DNA of 64,000 nt from Kaistella sp. SH40-3 (GCF_030686865.1 NZ_JAQYUS010000002.1:186001-250000); one strand, 5' to 3'. Positions 34,367 through 43,271 are shown, counted from the stretch's first letter. Translations and numbers: made by a program. The notes: generated from the sequence alone by a model not told the origin.

Positions 34367-34429
34367 AGATATAGATAATGAATAATAAGTAGTGAGTAAT
34401 TATGCTGGCAATAAACTTGCGTCAGTCTG

Positions 34430-34437
34430 CAAAAATA
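34430..34437 (-). promoter_or_regulatory. Candidate -7 box of hisS
   Basis: Minus-strand TATTTTTG (TAnnTTTG pattern), about 64 bp upstream of the hisS start, leaving a leader of roughly 55 nt. No clear -33 TTTG at standard spacing. Confidence 0.45.
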
Positions 34438-34458
34438 CAAAATTATTAATCTAAACTC

Positions 34459-34941
34459 CTAAAGATGCTTGATCATCCAAAGGTTGCAACCGCTATGTCC
34501 TGAATTGCCCAATGGTTTTTCAAGGTAACTAAAACCCTGCTTTTCGTAGATGGAAACTGCCGTAGAAAATTCGGGTAAACTTTCTATATAAATTGATTGA
34601 TAACCGGCATTTTTTGCAAACTCAATACTTTCTTCCATTAATTTTTTGCCCAAACCTTTTCCGCGAAAATCCTTGTGAATATAAAACTTAACGAGTTCGC
34701 CACATTTTTCCGGTAAACCTTCAGTAGGATAAATACCGCAACAACCACACAGTTCTCCATCGACTTCGGCAACGAACAATGCTGAATTTTCTTCCGTAAA
34801 TAATTCTGATAAATGGTCTGTCGTAGGATCTTCATAAACAGTTCCTGGGGTAGGAACTTTAAAATCTTGAAAGCAACTGCGTATTATTTCTGCCAACAAT
34901 GTATTATCTGACTTCTGAATTTTTCTAATATTAATTTCCAT
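34459..34941 (-). CDS. GNAT-family N-acetyltransferase
   Basis: This 160-residue single-domain acetyltransferase has the acetyl-CoA loop motif VKFYIHKDFRGKGLGKKLME (~87-106, R-G-K-G-L-G) and the second-half pattern YQSIYIESLPEF...YEKQGFSYLEKPLG. The ending CNLWMIKHL, preceded by GHSGC, matches a subgroup of GNAT proteins common in Bacteroidota. Substrate unknown. Monocistronic by appearance. Confidence 0.9.
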   Translation of the reverse strand: MEINIRKIQKSDNTLLAEIIRSCFQDFKVPTPGTVYEDPTTDHLSELFTEENSALFVAEVDGELCGCCGIYPTEGLPEKCGELVKFYIHKDFRGKGLGKKLMEESIEFAKNAGYQSIYIESLPEFSTAVSIYEKQGFSYLEKPLGNSGHSGCNLWMIKHL

Positions 34942-35012
34942 TTTATAAATTTAAAAAAACTTGGGGAATTAAAACATAAAGAAAAATCTCCAGTTTGCCT
35001 AATCTACAAATC

Positions 35013-35041
35013 AAAAAACCGAAGAAAACTTCTCCGGTTTC
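35013..35041 (-). terminator. Terminator of the HRDC-protein gene
   Basis: On the minus strand AAACCG..AGAAG and CTTCGGTTTTTT can pair around a short loop, 27-55 bp after the stop codon, with a run of six T. Typical rho-independent terminator. Confidence 0.65.
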
Positions 35042-35067
35042 TGTAAAAACATATAGAGTTTGTGTTT

Positions 35068-35514
35068 TTACACCGTTTCTAAAATTTCGATGATTTCCTC
35101 GCCATAATTTTCGATTTTATATTTACCAAAACCTTTGATGACCAGCAATTCTTCTTTTTTCGCAGGTTTATATTTGGCGATGGAAAACAATTCTTTGTTG
35201 GTCGCAATCAAATATACAGGCAGACTTTTTTCACGCGCTTTTTCCGAGCGCCATAATTTCAGCGAATCCATAATTTTTATTTCATCATGGTTGAGTTCTT
35301 CCAGTGCGGCACTATATTTTTCAGGTTTCGGTTCGTTGACCTGTACTTTTGATTCTTCGAAATAGAGAACCACCGACCAGTAACTTTCGTCCTCCTTTAC
35401 AAAGGCAGTTTCGTATTTTAGAATATTGTTTTCCTGTAGAAAACGATCGAGCACTTTTTGGTCAGCGTAAATAAATTCGTCTGACAATCGTATTTTAAAT
35501 ATTTGAACTTTCAT
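35068..35514 (-). CDS. HRDC-domain protein
   Basis: In this 148-residue protein the C-terminal ~80 residues (ALEELNHDEIKIMDSLKLWR followed by SEKAREKSLPVYLIATNKEL and VIKGFGKYKIENYGEEI) are an HRDC domain, a helical nucleic-acid-binding module found in RecQ helicases and RNase D. The N-terminal part (~1-60) is an unrecognised alpha/beta segment seen in stand-alone Bacteroidota homologues. It follows ssb on the same strand by 80 bp, so it may act in DNA metabolism. Confidence 0.87.
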   Translation of the reverse strand: MKVQIFKIRLSDEFIYADQKVLDRFLQENNILKYETAFVKEDESYWSVVLYFEESKVQVNEPKPEKYSAALEELNHDEIKIMDSLKLWRSEKAREKSLPVYLIATNKELFSIAKYKPAKKEELLVIKGFGKYKIENYGEEIIEILETV

Positions 35515-35542
35515 GGTATTGTGTTTTTAGTTTTAATTTGAA

Positions 35543-35590
35543 AAGGCGAGCAAGCCGAATTCCATGGGATAAAATCCGGCTTATCGCTCC
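35543..35590 (-). terminator. Long imperfect hairpin after ssb
   Basis: On the minus strand GGAGCGATAAGCCGGATTTT and GGAATTCGGCTTGCTCGCC can fold around a short loop, followed by TTTTC. It lies 4-50 bp past the ssb stop and probably ends or attenuates that transcript. Confidence 0.5.
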
Positions 35591-35594
35591 ACCT

Positions 35595-35924
35595 CTATTT
35601 ACTTCCCAAAAGAACAAGTTGATCTACCCGAACTTCTGTGATATAGCGTTTCTGCCCTTCTTTATCGTCGTAATTGCGGTACACGATCTTGCCTTCTACA
35701 GCGATCTCTTTCCCTTTTTCTACGTATTTTTCCATGAGGTCGGCCAGTTTTCCGTTGCAGACCAAATTGTGCCATTGCGTTTCTTCCACTTTTTCGCCCA
35801 TGGCGTTGGTGTAATAATCGCTGGTTGCTAAACTTACTTTCGCTAATTTTCCGTTCTCGAATTGTACGATTTCGACGTCTTTTCCTGTTCTACCGATTAA
35901 GGTAACTTTGTTTCTTAGTGACAT
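35595..35924 (-). CDS. ssb: Single-stranded DNA-binding protein without acidic tail
   Basis: This 109-residue OB-fold protein has KVTLIGRTGKDVEIVQFENG, ETQWHNLVCNGKLADLMEKY, VEKGKEIAVEGKIVYRNYDD and a VDQLVLLGSK ending. It lacks the C-terminal disordered linker and the acidic DDDIPF-type tip that replicative SSBs use to recruit partners. Such short SSBs occur beside a full-length paralogue in Bacteroidota. Its downstream neighbour is the HRDC-domain gene. Confidence 0.9.
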   Translation of the reverse strand: MSLRNKVTLIGRTGKDVEIVQFENGKLAKVSLATSDYYTNAMGEKVEETQWHNLVCNGKLADLMEKYVEKGKEIAVEGKIVYRNYDDKEGQKRYITEVRVDQLVLLGSK

Positions 35925-36237
35925 GGTTTTAGATTTTATAATTAAACATTAGAATCGAGTCTCACTGATCTGTCTCGAATCTCTGTTGCAAAGGTTCACT
36001 GCATTTTAAAATTTAGTCGGTAATGAACCGCTTAATGTCATTTGTATTCGTTTGTATCGTTTATAGACCTGTTATCCAATATTTTAAAATTATATTTTTT
36101 ATAGTTTCAGATTATTTCTTTTTACAAATTACTATTCTTAACATAATAAATTGGGATTTTTTCAAGATTAAAATGGATGTAGCACGGAATTGGGATACCA
36201 AGTAAATTCAAATTTTCTAAATTAAATTTATTATTAG
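35925..36237. other. Intergenic, no convincing gene
   Basis: 313 bp between the divergent ssb and membrane-protein genes. It holds a possible ssb promoter near 35990 and AT-rich sequence. A short plus-strand open frame at 36023-36205 lacks coding character. Confidence 0.4.
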
Positions 36238-36525
36238 ATGAATAAAAACAAAATACTTTCTGGATTACTGAGCATAATAATCGGTAGTTCGCTATGCATA
36301 TCAGCCATAGATTTACTATCTAAACCAGAAAATGTTCCCTTTTCTTTTAACCCAATGGAAAGTCTAGATACTTACTTCTTTTCATTTGTTTTTGTAATGG
36401 GAAATATCGGATGGATTTTGGGAGGCTTAATACTCATTTCCTTTTTGTCTGCATTATACTTTCTCGGAACTTGGATCTACAAAGTTATTTCGAAAAAAAA
36501 TAATCACCATATCTCTAAATTTTAA
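36238..36525 (+). CDS. Small two-helix membrane protein, unknown
   Basis: This 95-residue protein has two likely membrane helices, ILSGLLSIIIGSSLCISAI (~6-24) and a second at ~50-85 (FSFVFVMGNIGWILGGLILI and the segment after it), with a lysine-rich cytoplasmic tail. I recognise no family. It precedes the ADP-ribosylglycohydrolase gene by 63 bp on the same strand but has no obvious functional link. Confidence 0.6.
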   Translation: MNKNKILSGLLSIIIGSSLCISAIDLLSKPENVPFSFNPMESLDTYFFSFVFVMGNIGWILGGLILISFLSALYFLGTWIYKVISKKNNHHISKF

Positions 36526-36588
36526 AATCTTGAACCAAGATTTTAAAAATAAGCCAAAGTTCTTTATATTTGAGTTCAGAAGATAAAT

Positions 36589-37539
36589 ATGATGGACTTA
36601 CCTTATCAAATTAAATCCGCCTTATTCGGTGTTGCAATAGGAGACGCGCTCGGTGTTCCGGTAGAATTCAAAAGCCGAGAAGCCATTCTTCAAAACCTGG
36701 TAACAGACATGATTGGGTACGGAACATATAATCAACCGCCCGGAACTTTCTCAGATGATAGTTCGATGACTTTTTGTTTAGCAGAAGCATTAACCAACGA
36801 TTTTGATTTAAACCAAATCGCTCGAAACTTTGTTAAATGGTATCATGAAAACTTTTGGACAGCACGCGGTGAAGTTTTCGATATCGGTATCGCCACAAGA
36901 GAAGCCATCAATCGAATTGCCCATGGAGAAGTGCCAGAGTTCGCTGGAAACACAGATGCTTCATCCAATGGAAATGGCTCCTTAATGCGTATTTTACCAC
37001 TTCTATTTTATATAAAAGATTTACCGATTTCAGAACGATATGAAATCACGAAAAAAGTTTCTTCAATAACTCATGGTCACATTCGGTCTGTAATTTCATG
37101 TTTTTATTACCTTGAATTTACAAGAGAAATTCTTTTAGGAAAAGAAAAATTCGAAATCTATCAAAAATTACAAACTGAAATCCCAGACTTTTTAAATTCA
37201 CTTTCAATTGATCAGTATGAGATCTCATTTTTTGATCGCCTTTTAAAAGATGATATTTCAGAATTAGGAGAATATGAAATTTCAAGCAGCGGATATGTTC
37301 TTCATTCTTTGGAAGCGAGCATTTGGTGTTTACTCAACACCGATAATTATAAAGAAGCCACATTAAAAGCCGTTAATTTAGGAGAGGACACTGACACGAC
37401 TGCTGCAATAACTGGCGGAGTTGCCGGCTTGCTTTATGGTTTTGGTACTATTCCAGAAAATTGGGTTGAACAGTTAGCCAGAAAAGAAGATATTGATGAT
37501 CTGGCTGGAAGACTGGCCAGGAAAATCCTCCCTAATTAA
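36589..37539 (+). CDS. ADP-ribosylglycohydrolase family protein
   Basis: This 316-residue ARH/DraG-type protein would remove ADP-ribose from proteins or related substrates using two magnesium ions. Visible motifs are GVAIGDALGVPVEFKSRE (~13-30), the metal ligands in GTFSDDSSMTFCLAEAL (~47-63) and GEDTDTTAAITGGVAGLLYG (~264-283). Acidic and Asp-Thr metal ligands are intact. The start is at the first of two adjacent Met codons; the second, three bases on, is equally possible. Confidence 0.93.
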   Translation: MMDLPYQIKSALFGVAIGDALGVPVEFKSREAILQNLVTDMIGYGTYNQPPGTFSDDSSMTFCLAEALTNDFDLNQIARNFVKWYHENFWTARGEVFDIGIATREAINRIAHGEVPEFAGNTDASSNGNGSLMRILPLLFYIKDLPISERYEITKKVSSITHGHIRSVISCFYYLEFTREILLGKEKFEIYQKLQTEIPDFLNSLSIDQYEISFFDRLLKDDISELGEYEISSSGYVLHSLEASIWCLLNTDNYKEATLKAVNLGEDTDTTAAITGGVAGLLYGFGTIPENWVEQLARKEDIDDLAGRLARKILPN

Positions 37540-37673
37540 AATCTCGATTTCGCCGTAGAAAACAAAACCTCTTGTATTAAAAAAACATCATTTGTAATTA
37601 ATACAAGTGATCTTAATTCCATATTTTCTTAAGAACATTTTTTACTCTTCACTGATTTAATTAAATTTACCAC

Positions 37674-38663
37674 ATGAGTAAATTTTTAGATTTTGGTGTA
37701 GCAAAAAAGATGAAAGAAATGAATGAGAAACAAAACAGGGTTACAAACCTTTTTCAAATAAAATATCCCATTATTCAGGGCGGAATGATCTGGCATTCGG
37801 GTTGGCACCTGGCTTCTGCGGTATCCAATTCTGGCGGTTTAGGATTAATTGGGGCCGGGAGCATGTATCCCGATATTTTGCGCGAAAACATCCAAAAGTG
37901 TAAGGCAGCAACCGGCAAACCTTTTGGGGTAAATGTACCGATGCTTTATCCGAATTTAGATGAAGTTATTCAAATCATATTAGAAGAAGGTGTGAAGATT
38001 ATTTTCACTTCTGCCGGAAATCCTAAAACCTATACAGACACTTTACAAAAAGAAGGTTTGACAGTCGCTCACGTAGTTTCCTCCACCAAATTTGCCATAA
38101 AGTGTGAAGAAGCCGGAGTTGATGCAATTGTCGCTGAAGGTTTTGAAGCAGGTGGACATAATGGACGAGATGAAACAACTACGTTCTGTTTGATTCCTAA
38201 TGTGAAACAGCATATTTCAAAACCACTGATTGCAGCTGGCGGCATTGCTTTGGGTTCACAAATGAAAGCCGCCATGATTCTTGGTGCAGATGGTGTGCAA
38301 ATAGGTTCACGTTTTGCTGCAACTGTCGAAGCAAGTTCCCATGAAAACTTTAAAAATAAAGTTATTTCTCTAAATGAAGGCGACACTCATTTAACCCTAA
38401 AAGAATTAGCGCCCGTTCGTTTGGTGAAAAATAAATTCTTCCACGATTTAGAAAAACTCTACGATCAAGGCCGCAATGCCGAAGCATTAAGAGAAACCCT
38501 CGGAAGAGCCAGAGCCAAACGCGGAATGTTTGAAGGTGATTTAGACGAAGGTGAATTAGAAATCGGACAAGTCTCTGCTTTAATTCACGAAATCTTACCA
38601 GTCGAAAAAGTCTTTGAAAATTTATTAAGAGAATATCGGGAGGTTAATTCCTTCGATCTGTAA
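37674..38663 (+). CDS. Nitronate monooxygenase (2-nitropropane dioxygenase family)
   Basis: This 329-residue FMN-dependent TIM-barrel protein would oxidise toxic nitronates. It shows the family start YPIIQGGMIWHSGWHLASAV (~32-51), the catalytic-histidine segment FEAGGHNGRDETTTF (~159-173) and the FMN phosphate-binding region IAAGGIALGSQMKAAM and ILGADGVQIGSRF (~189-217). It resembles FabK as well, but the histidine motif favours nitronate monooxygenase. It is followed 3 bp later by a bidirectional terminator. Confidence 0.92.
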   Translation: MSKFLDFGVAKKMKEMNEKQNRVTNLFQIKYPIIQGGMIWHSGWHLASAVSNSGGLGLIGAGSMYPDILRENIQKCKAATGKPFGVNVPMLYPNLDEVIQIILEEGVKIIFTSAGNPKTYTDTLQKEGLTVAHVVSSTKFAIKCEEAGVDAIVAEGFEAGGHNGRDETTTFCLIPNVKQHISKPLIAAGGIALGSQMKAAMILGADGVQIGSRFAATVEASSHENFKNKVISLNEGDTHLTLKELAPVRLVKNKFFHDLEKLYDQGRNAEALRETLGRARAKRGMFEGDLDEGELEIGQVSALIHEILPVEKVFENLLREYREVNSFDL

Positions 38664-38666
38664 ATA

Positions 38667-38700
38667 AAAAATTCCGTTTCATTTCTGAAACGGAATTTTT
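38667..38700. terminator. Bidirectional terminator
   Basis: AAAAATTCCGTTTC and GAAACGGAATTTTT form a perfect 14-bp stem with a 6-nt loop, with T tracts on both strands. It separates the nitronate monooxygenase gene from the convergent small gene. Confidence 0.85.
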
Positions 38701-38706
38701 GTTTTG

Positions 38707-38832
38707 CTATCTTGTGGCTACTGCTTTTGTCTGTTGTTTTTTAGCATGTTTGGTTTCATATTTCTTCATGAAATAACCGATGGCAAGTGGTGCAACCCAC
38801 ATCAAAATTTTTCTTAAAAGTGCTGGATTCAT
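38707..38832 (-). CDS. 41-residue single-helix small protein
   Basis: This small open frame encodes a product beginning MNPALLRKILMWVAPLAIGY and ending in a basic tail with FMKKYETKHAKKQQTKAVAT. It has one hydrophobic stretch (~9-21) followed by a Lys/Arg-rich segment, typical of small membrane-associated proteins. It ends 7 bp before a bidirectional terminator that it shares with the nitronate monooxygenase gene, which supports it as a real gene. I do not know its role. Confidence 0.65.
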   Translation of the reverse strand: MNPALLRKILMWVAPLAIGYFMKKYETKHAKKQQTKAVATR

Positions 38833-38902
38833 AATAGTATTTTTTTTATTTGAAGGATTATTTGCAATTACTTTGCCAAAGTCTTTTAAAAAATTGTCCT
38901 CT

Positions 38903-39235
38903 TTATTTCTGCTTCAAGGCTTCACCTTCAAAAGAAATTCCATCCCAACCAAACTGCATAAAGTTTCTAATATTTTGATGATCGCTTCCAGTTGGATTTT
39001 TCAAAACATCATTTCTGTAAAAATCTCCGAATAATGTCAAGGTTTCATCTTTTGATAAATCATTCAATTTTGCAAAACTGAAAACTTTACAGGAACCATT
39101 ATTTTTGTCTGCCTCATTTACAGTATTTCCGTTGGTGAATTTTGTGGGTGTGAAATCGTAGCGTTCATCGATGAAGGAAATAACATCGTTGAACATTATG
39201 TTTTCTGGATTTTGTATTAATTGCTGTAGTATCAT
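38903..39235 (-). CDS. HopJ-family protein
   Basis: This 110-residue protein follows the HopJ type III effector family pattern: IMFNDVISFIDERYDFTPTK, FTNGNTVNEADKNNGSCKVF, SFAKLNDLSKDETLTLFGDF and QNIRNFMQFGWDGISFEGE. The name comes from a Pseudomonas syringae effector, but the family is widespread in non-pathogens and its role in Bacteroidota is unknown. Length is typical. It lies upstream of the small 41-residue gene and downstream of pnp on the same strand. Confidence 0.88.
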   Translation of the reverse strand: MILQQLIQNPENIMFNDVISFIDERYDFTPTKFTNGNTVNEADKNNGSCKVFSFAKLNDLSKDETLTLFGDFYRNDVLKNPTGSDHQNIRNFMQFGWDGISFEGEALKQK

Positions 39236-39257
39236 TGTTAAATTATTTCACTAAATA

Positions 39258-39290
39258 TAAAAAAAACCACCTCATTTCTGAAGTGGTTTC
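39258..39290 (-). terminator. pnp terminator
   Basis: On the minus strand GAAACCAC and GTGGTTTTTTTT form a stem with a run of eight T, ~8-40 bp after the pnp stop. Convincing rho-independent terminator. Confidence 0.75.
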
Positions 39291-39297
39291 TGTTATT

Positions 39298-41562
39298 TTA
39301 TCCGTTATTTTCAGGATTTTGGCCGCCGTTATTTTGCGGTCGGTCATCTCTTCTCTGAGGTCTGTCTCCTTGTGGACGGTCTCCTCTCGGTCTGTCATTG
39401 TATTGAGGACGATCTCCCTGTGGACGATCACCTTGCGGTCTTTCCTCTCTCGCAGGTCTATCTAAAAGCACTTTTCTTGAAAGCTTCATTTTCTTACGAT
39501 CGTCGTAACCCATGAATTTCACCTCTACCATATCGCCTTCGTTGTAAGGAACTTTGTCCAAACGCGCCCATTCGATTTCTGAGATGTGAAGCAAACCTTC
39601 TGTTCCTTTAGCAATCGCTACGAACGCTCCGAAGTCCATTACTTTTACCACTTTACCATTATAAACACTTCCAACTACAGGCACGAAACAAATCTCGTTG
39701 ATCGCTGCAATCGTTGCGTTGATATTTTCTCTGCTAACACCAGAAATTTCGATTCTTCCGATCTCACCGATTTCTTCAATCGCGATAACCGTTTCGAAAT
39801 CCTTCTGCATTTGCTGAATAATTTTTCCTCCAGGTCCGATGATCGCTCCGATGAAATCTTTTGGAACTTCCAATACTTCCATTTTCGGTGCGTGTGGTTT
39901 TACGTCTGGTCTTGGTGCGTCAAGCGTTTTCAATAATTCATTAAGAATATGCAATCTTCCTTCTTTCGCCTGGATTAATGCTTTTTCCATAATGTCCATT
40001 GTCAAACCTTCTACTTTAATATCCATTTGACAAGCGGTGATTCCGTCTGCAGTTCCTGTTACTTTAAAGTCCATGTCACCTAAGTGATCTTCGTCTCCTA
40101 AGATATCAGAAAGTACGGTGAATTTTCCTGATTTTGGATCCGTTACCAATCCCATTGCAATCCCGGAAACCGGTTTTGAAATCTGTACACCGGCATCCAT
40201 TAATGCTAAAGTTCCGGCACAAACAGTTGCCATTGAAGATGAACCGTTTGATTCTAAAATATCAGAAACGATGCGGATGGTGTAAGGGTTTTCTGTAGGG
40301 ATCATTTTCGCCAAAGCTCTTTGAGCCAGATTTCCGTGACCTACTTCTCTTCTTGAAGTTCCTCTTAAAGGTCTTGCTTCACCCGTTGAGAACGGTGGAA
40401 AGTTATAGTGTAAGAAGAATTTTTGATCGTAGTTAATGGCAACCGTGTCTACCATGTTTGCATCTTTTACAGATCCTAAAGTTACTGCAGTCAATGACTG
40501 AGTTTCTCCTCTTGTAAAGATTGCAGAACCGTGTGCTCCAGGTAAATAATCAACTTCTGACCAGATCGGACGAATCGTTTCCGGAGTTCTTCCATCCAAA
40601 CGGATTTTTTCGTTCAAAATCATCTGACGCATTGCTTCTTTTTCTATATCGTGGAAATAGATTTTTGCGTATGGAGTTACTGTTTCTAATTCTTCCTCAG
40701 AATACTGAGATAAAAATTCTTCTAAAACAGCCTGGAAATTGTCATGTCTTTCTTCTTTAGCAGAAGGAGTTTTTGCAACTTCATATACTTTATCAAAAGT
40801 CTCAGCCCAAACTTTTTCACGAATTTCTTCGTTGTGGTCTTCGTGAGAATATTCTCTTTTGGGAAGAGATTTACCAACTCTCTCGGCTAATCTTTCTTGC
40901 GCTGCTACCTGAACTTTAATTTCTTCGTGTGCGAATTTAATGGCTTCAATCATTTCCTGTTCAGAAATTTCGTCCATTTCACCTTCTACCATTACGATAG
41001 AATCTTTTGTTGCACCCACCATAATATTTAAATCTGCTTTTGCAAGATTTTCCATACTTGGGTTAACCACTAATTTACCGTCTATTCTGGCAACAGTCAC
41101 TTCAGACATTGGTCCGTTGAAAGGAATATCGGTAATTGCGATGGCTGCAGAAGCGGCTAATCCTGCCAAAGATTCCGGCATACATTCTTTATCATAAGAA
41201 ATCAGGGAAATCATCACCTGAACTTCTGCATGGAAATCGGATGGGAAAAGTGGACGCAAAACACGGTCAACTAATCTCATTGTTAAAATTTCTTCGTCAG
41301 ATGGTCTTGCTTCTCTACGGAAAAAGTTTCCCGGGATTTTCCCTGCTGAATAAAATTTCTCTCTGTAATCTACTGTTAAAGGTAAAAAGTCAACACCTGG
41401 TTTGGCGTCTTTACTGGCTACAACCGTTGCTAAAAGCATTGTTCCGCCCATTCTTACTACTACAGCACCATTTGCTTGTTTCGCTAATTTTCCTGTTTCG
41501 ATGGTAATTTCTCTACCATCACTTAATTGAAATTTTTCAATAATTGCTTGTGGAGCATTCAT
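39298..41562 (-). CDS. pnp: Polyribonucleotide nucleotidyltransferase (PNPase)
   Basis: The start is the ATG at 41562 ([11 protein letters not shown]): a -7 box at 41631-41638 lies upstream of it, and the frame reaching back to 41745 precedes that promoter. The 754-residue protein has two RNase PH domains (~10-540), a KH domain ([17 protein letters not shown], ~570) and an S1 domain ([20 protein letters not shown] followed by EGLLHISEI, ~635). It degrades RNA 3' to 5' with phosphate. The C-terminal tail is a low-complexity run of RPQGD-type repeats (~705-754), seen in Bacteroidota PNPases and probably RNA-binding. Confidence 0.96.
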   Translation of the reverse strand: MNAPQAIIEKFQLSDGREITIETGKLAKQANGAVVVRMGGTMLLATVVASKDAKPGVDFLPLTVDYREKFYSAGKIPGNFFRREARPSDEEILTMRLVDRVLRPLFPSDFHAEVQVMISLISYDKECMPESLAGLAASAAIAITDIPFNGPMSEVTVARIDGKLVVNPSMENLAKADLNIMVGATKDSIVMVEGEMDEISEQEMIEAIKFAHEEIKVQVAAQERLAERVGKSLPKREYSHEDHNEEIREKVWAETFDKVYEVAKTPSAKEERHDNFQAVLEEFLSQYSEEELETVTPYAKIYFHDIEKEAMRQMILNEKIRLDGRTPETIRPIWSEVDYLPGAHGSAIFTRGETQSLTAVTLGSVKDANMVDTVAINYDQKFFLHYNFPPFSTGEARPLRGTSRREVGHGNLAQRALAKMIPTENPYTIRIVSDILESNGSSSMATVCAGTLALMDAGVQISKPVSGIAMGLVTDPKSGKFTVLSDILGDEDHLGDMDFKVTGTADGITACQMDIKVEGLTMDIMEKALIQAKEGRLHILNELLKTLDAPRPDVKPHAPKMEVLEVPKDFIGAIIGPGGKIIQQMQKDFETVIAIEEIGEIGRIEISGVSRENINATIAAINEICFVPVVGSVYNGKVVKVMDFGAFVAIAKGTEGLLHISEIEWARLDKVPYNEGDMVEVKFMGYDDRKKMKLSRKVLLDRPAREERPQGDRPQGDRPQYNDRPRGDRPQGDRPQRRDDRPQNNGGQNPENNG

Positions 41563-41580
41563 AAAATTTGTTCGTCTTGG

Positions 41581-41598
41581 GCACTCCGTATTGAGTGC
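41581..41598. promoter_or_regulatory. Small hairpin in the pnp leader
   Basis: GCACTC (41581-41586) and GAGTGC (41593-41598) pair around CGTATT in the predicted 5' leader of pnp, 19-36 bp upstream of the start. PNPase mRNA leaders are autoregulated through a stem in E. coli; whether this one is a functional equivalent is only a guess. Confidence 0.4.
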
Positions 41599-41630
41599 GT
41601 TATTATTTAATGTATTTAAATTTTCGTGTG

Positions 41631-41638
41631 CAAAGATA
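41631..41638 (-). promoter_or_regulatory. -7 promoter box of pnp
   Basis: Minus-strand TATCTTTG is a perfect TAnnTTTG element, with a CTTTT in the -33 area. It places the start of transcription ~60 bp upstream of the ATG at 41562 and decides between the two candidate starts. Confidence 0.7.
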
Positions 41639-41896
41639 CAGAATTTTATCGAGTGAAAAGAGGATGGTAAAACAAGAATATGGTCCAGAAAGTGATGCGA
41701 TTTTAAATCAAACATTTTAAGTGTGCATAAAATAAACCGACACAACGATCATAACACCTTTTCACTTTTAAAAAAAATTAGAATAAAAATTATTTTCTTT
41801 AATTAACAAATATCTTGCTTGTTTTAAATTTTTTCGGCACAAATTTGGAATATCGTTCAGCGTAATAAATTAACTAACATTAAAAAATTTAACATT

Positions 41897-42139
41897 ATGG
41901 GAATTCTATGGACATTAATTATCGGAGCAGTTGCAGGATGGTTAGGCGCACAAATTTTTAAAGGTGGAAGCCTCGGACTAATAGGAAATATTATCGTAGG
42001 TATTATAGGTGGTGCAATCGGATATTGGATATTAGGTGGAAGATTAGGCGATGGAATAGTCGGGGAAATTTTAACTGGCGCACTGGGATCAATAGTTTTA
42101 CTTGCAGTTATTAACCTCTTTACGAGAGGGAAAGTATAA
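41897..42139 (+). CDS. GlsB/YeaQ/YmgE-family membrane protein
   Basis: This 80-residue, highly hydrophobic protein has three glycine-rich membrane segments: GILWTLIIGAVAGWLGAQIF, LGLIGNIIVGIIGGAIGYWI and ALGSIVLLAVINLF. This is the transglycosylase-associated/GlsB family, linked to stress response in Gram-positives, with unknown biochemistry. A bidirectional terminator follows. Confidence 0.92.
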   Translation: MGILWTLIIGAVAGWLGAQIFKGGSLGLIGNIIVGIIGGAIGYWILGGRLGDGIVGEILTGALGSIVLLAVINLFTRGKV

Positions 42140-42162
42140 TAATATCTTGAACTTTAAGCAAT

Positions 42163-42194
42163 AAAAAAGCAACTCAAAATTGAGTTGCTTTTTA
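42163..42194. terminator. Bidirectional terminator between GlsB-family gene and rpsO
   Basis: AAAAGCAACTCA and TGAGTTGCTTTT form a 12-bp stem with a 4-nt loop and A/T tracts on both sides. It ends both converging transcripts. Confidence 0.85.
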
Positions 42195-42212
42195 TTTTTT
42201 ACTGGAAAATGA

Positions 42213-42482
42213 TTATTTTCTTAAACCAAGTTCTGCAATAATTGCTCTGTATCTGTTAATATCTTTTTTCTTTAGATAATCCAAAAGAGCTTTTCTTTTA
42301 CCTACTAAAAGTACTAAAGAGCGCTCTGTTGCGTAATCTTTGTGATTCTTTTTCAGGTGACCTGATAGGTGATTAATTCTGTAAGTGAAAAGGGCTACTT
42401 GTCCTTCTGCACTTCCTGTGTCTGCTTGAGACTTTCCATGTTTTGCGAAGATTTCTTTCTTCGTTTCTGTTGTTAAGTACAT
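42213..42482 (-). CDS. rpsO: Ribosomal protein S15
   Basis: This 89-residue S15 of the small ribosomal subunit has DTGSAEGQVALFTYRINHLS followed by HLKKNHKDYATERSLVLLVG and KRKALLDYLKKKDINRYRAI, the conserved rRNA-binding sequence of the family. S15 binds the 16S central domain early in assembly. As in many bacteria it lies near pnp, here separated only by the GlsB-family gene. A TACTTTTG -7 box lies ~38 bp upstream. Confidence 0.97.
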   Translation of the reverse strand: MYLTTETKKEIFAKHGKSQADTGSAEGQVALFTYRINHLSGHLKKNHKDYATERSLVLLVGKRKALLDYLKKKDINRYRAIIAELGLRK

Positions 42483-42519
42483 TCCAATATTATTTTAAAT
42501 GATTATTATGTAACGGGTG

Positions 42520-42527
42520 CAAAAGTA
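42520..42527 (-). promoter_or_regulatory. -7 promoter box of rpsO
   Basis: Minus-strand TACTTTTG fits TAnnTTTG, ~38 bp upstream of the rpsO ATG. Confidence 0.6.
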
Positions 42528-42634
42528 CAACTATTTTTTTAATCTGAAAAGTAGTATTGCTTTTATAAATTAGAAACCAATTAATAAATGTTAAAAAATC
42601 TTAAAATTATATTGCTTATATTATTGGATGGCAG

Positions 42635-42642
42635 TATCTTTG
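42635..42642 (+). promoter_or_regulatory. -7 promoter box of secreted-protein gene
   Basis: TATCTTTG fits the -7 consensus, with ATTG at 42611-42614 in the -33 position (20-bp spacing). It favours the ATG at 42657 over the upstream one at 42588. Confidence 0.65.
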
Positions 42643-42656
42643 CACTACACAAAACC

Positions 42657-43271
42657 ATGAAAAATCTTTATTTAATTCGGACTCAAATTGCAGTATTATT
42701 ATTGTTAACCACTTACGCAACCCTTTCTGCGCAAAACAGTCTGTTTAATAAAGAGGTGAAAACTGCTCAAATTCTTTATTTCAATCCTGAAGTATTTCCT
42801 GATATTGAAGAAATTAAAGAACCTACGTACTCAGCATTTTTCTCTGCCTTATCAGATGAATTGAGTACCGCCAAAAGTAATAAATTACTTCGAGTTGATT
42901 ATAACATTCCCTTTGATGATCCAGTACCAAAATTGATTTCAGAATTTTGCGAAAACAACAATGCGCAGTTTGCAGTTATTCCAAAGGTTAAATATTTTAA
43001 AGTGGGAATCGGAAAATACGTATTTTCTAACCAAGTGGTTGTAAGCATGAAGATTTATAACGCATCTGGTGATATGCTGGCCGAAACCTCTTACGATACT
43101 TATAAAAGAAATGGTCGGCTTTTAGGATCCGCCGAAAATTCCATCAAAATTGGAACAACGGGTGCACTGAAAAACATCAATAAAATTTTGCGCAAAAAAT
43201 TCCGACTGCGTTCTTCAGATAGTGCAGGCGCTTTGAGTGATTTGAACAATCAGAATTTTGTTTTGAATTGA
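42657..43271 (+). CDS. Secreted protein of unknown function
   Basis: The frame extends to 42588, but a promoter box at 42635 and the signal peptide (RTQIAVLLLLTTYATLSAQ) favour the ATG at 42657, giving 204 residues. After cleavage near A-Q, the mature domain begins with FNKEVKTAQILYFNPEVFPD and has a repeated beta-strand character (KYFKVGIGKYVFSNQVVVSM, KIYNASGDMLAETSYDTYKR). No family is recognised. It probably resides in the periplasm or outer membrane. Confidence 0.72.
   Translation: MKNLYLIRTQIAVLLLLTTYATLSAQNSLFNKEVKTAQILYFNPEVFPDIEEIKEPTYSAFFSALSDELSTAKSNKLLRVDYNIPFDDPVPKLISEFCENNNAQFAVIPKVKYFKVGIGKYVFSNQVVVSMKIYNASGDMLAETSYDTYKRNGRLLGSAENSIKIGTTGALKNINKILRKKFRLRSSDSAGALSDLNNQNFVLN

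Noticed and set aside
36023..36205. 60-codon frame between ssb and the membrane protein
   Set aside because: Its hydrophobic composition follows from AT-rich DNA, with no start signal or conservation cue.
39235..39465. 76-codon plus-strand frame rich in Ser and Arg
   Set aside because: It is the antisense of the repetitive 3' end of pnp.
41563..41745. N-terminal extension of PNPase by 61 codons
   Set aside because: The extension contains the promoter box at 41631-41638 and does not resemble the family start.
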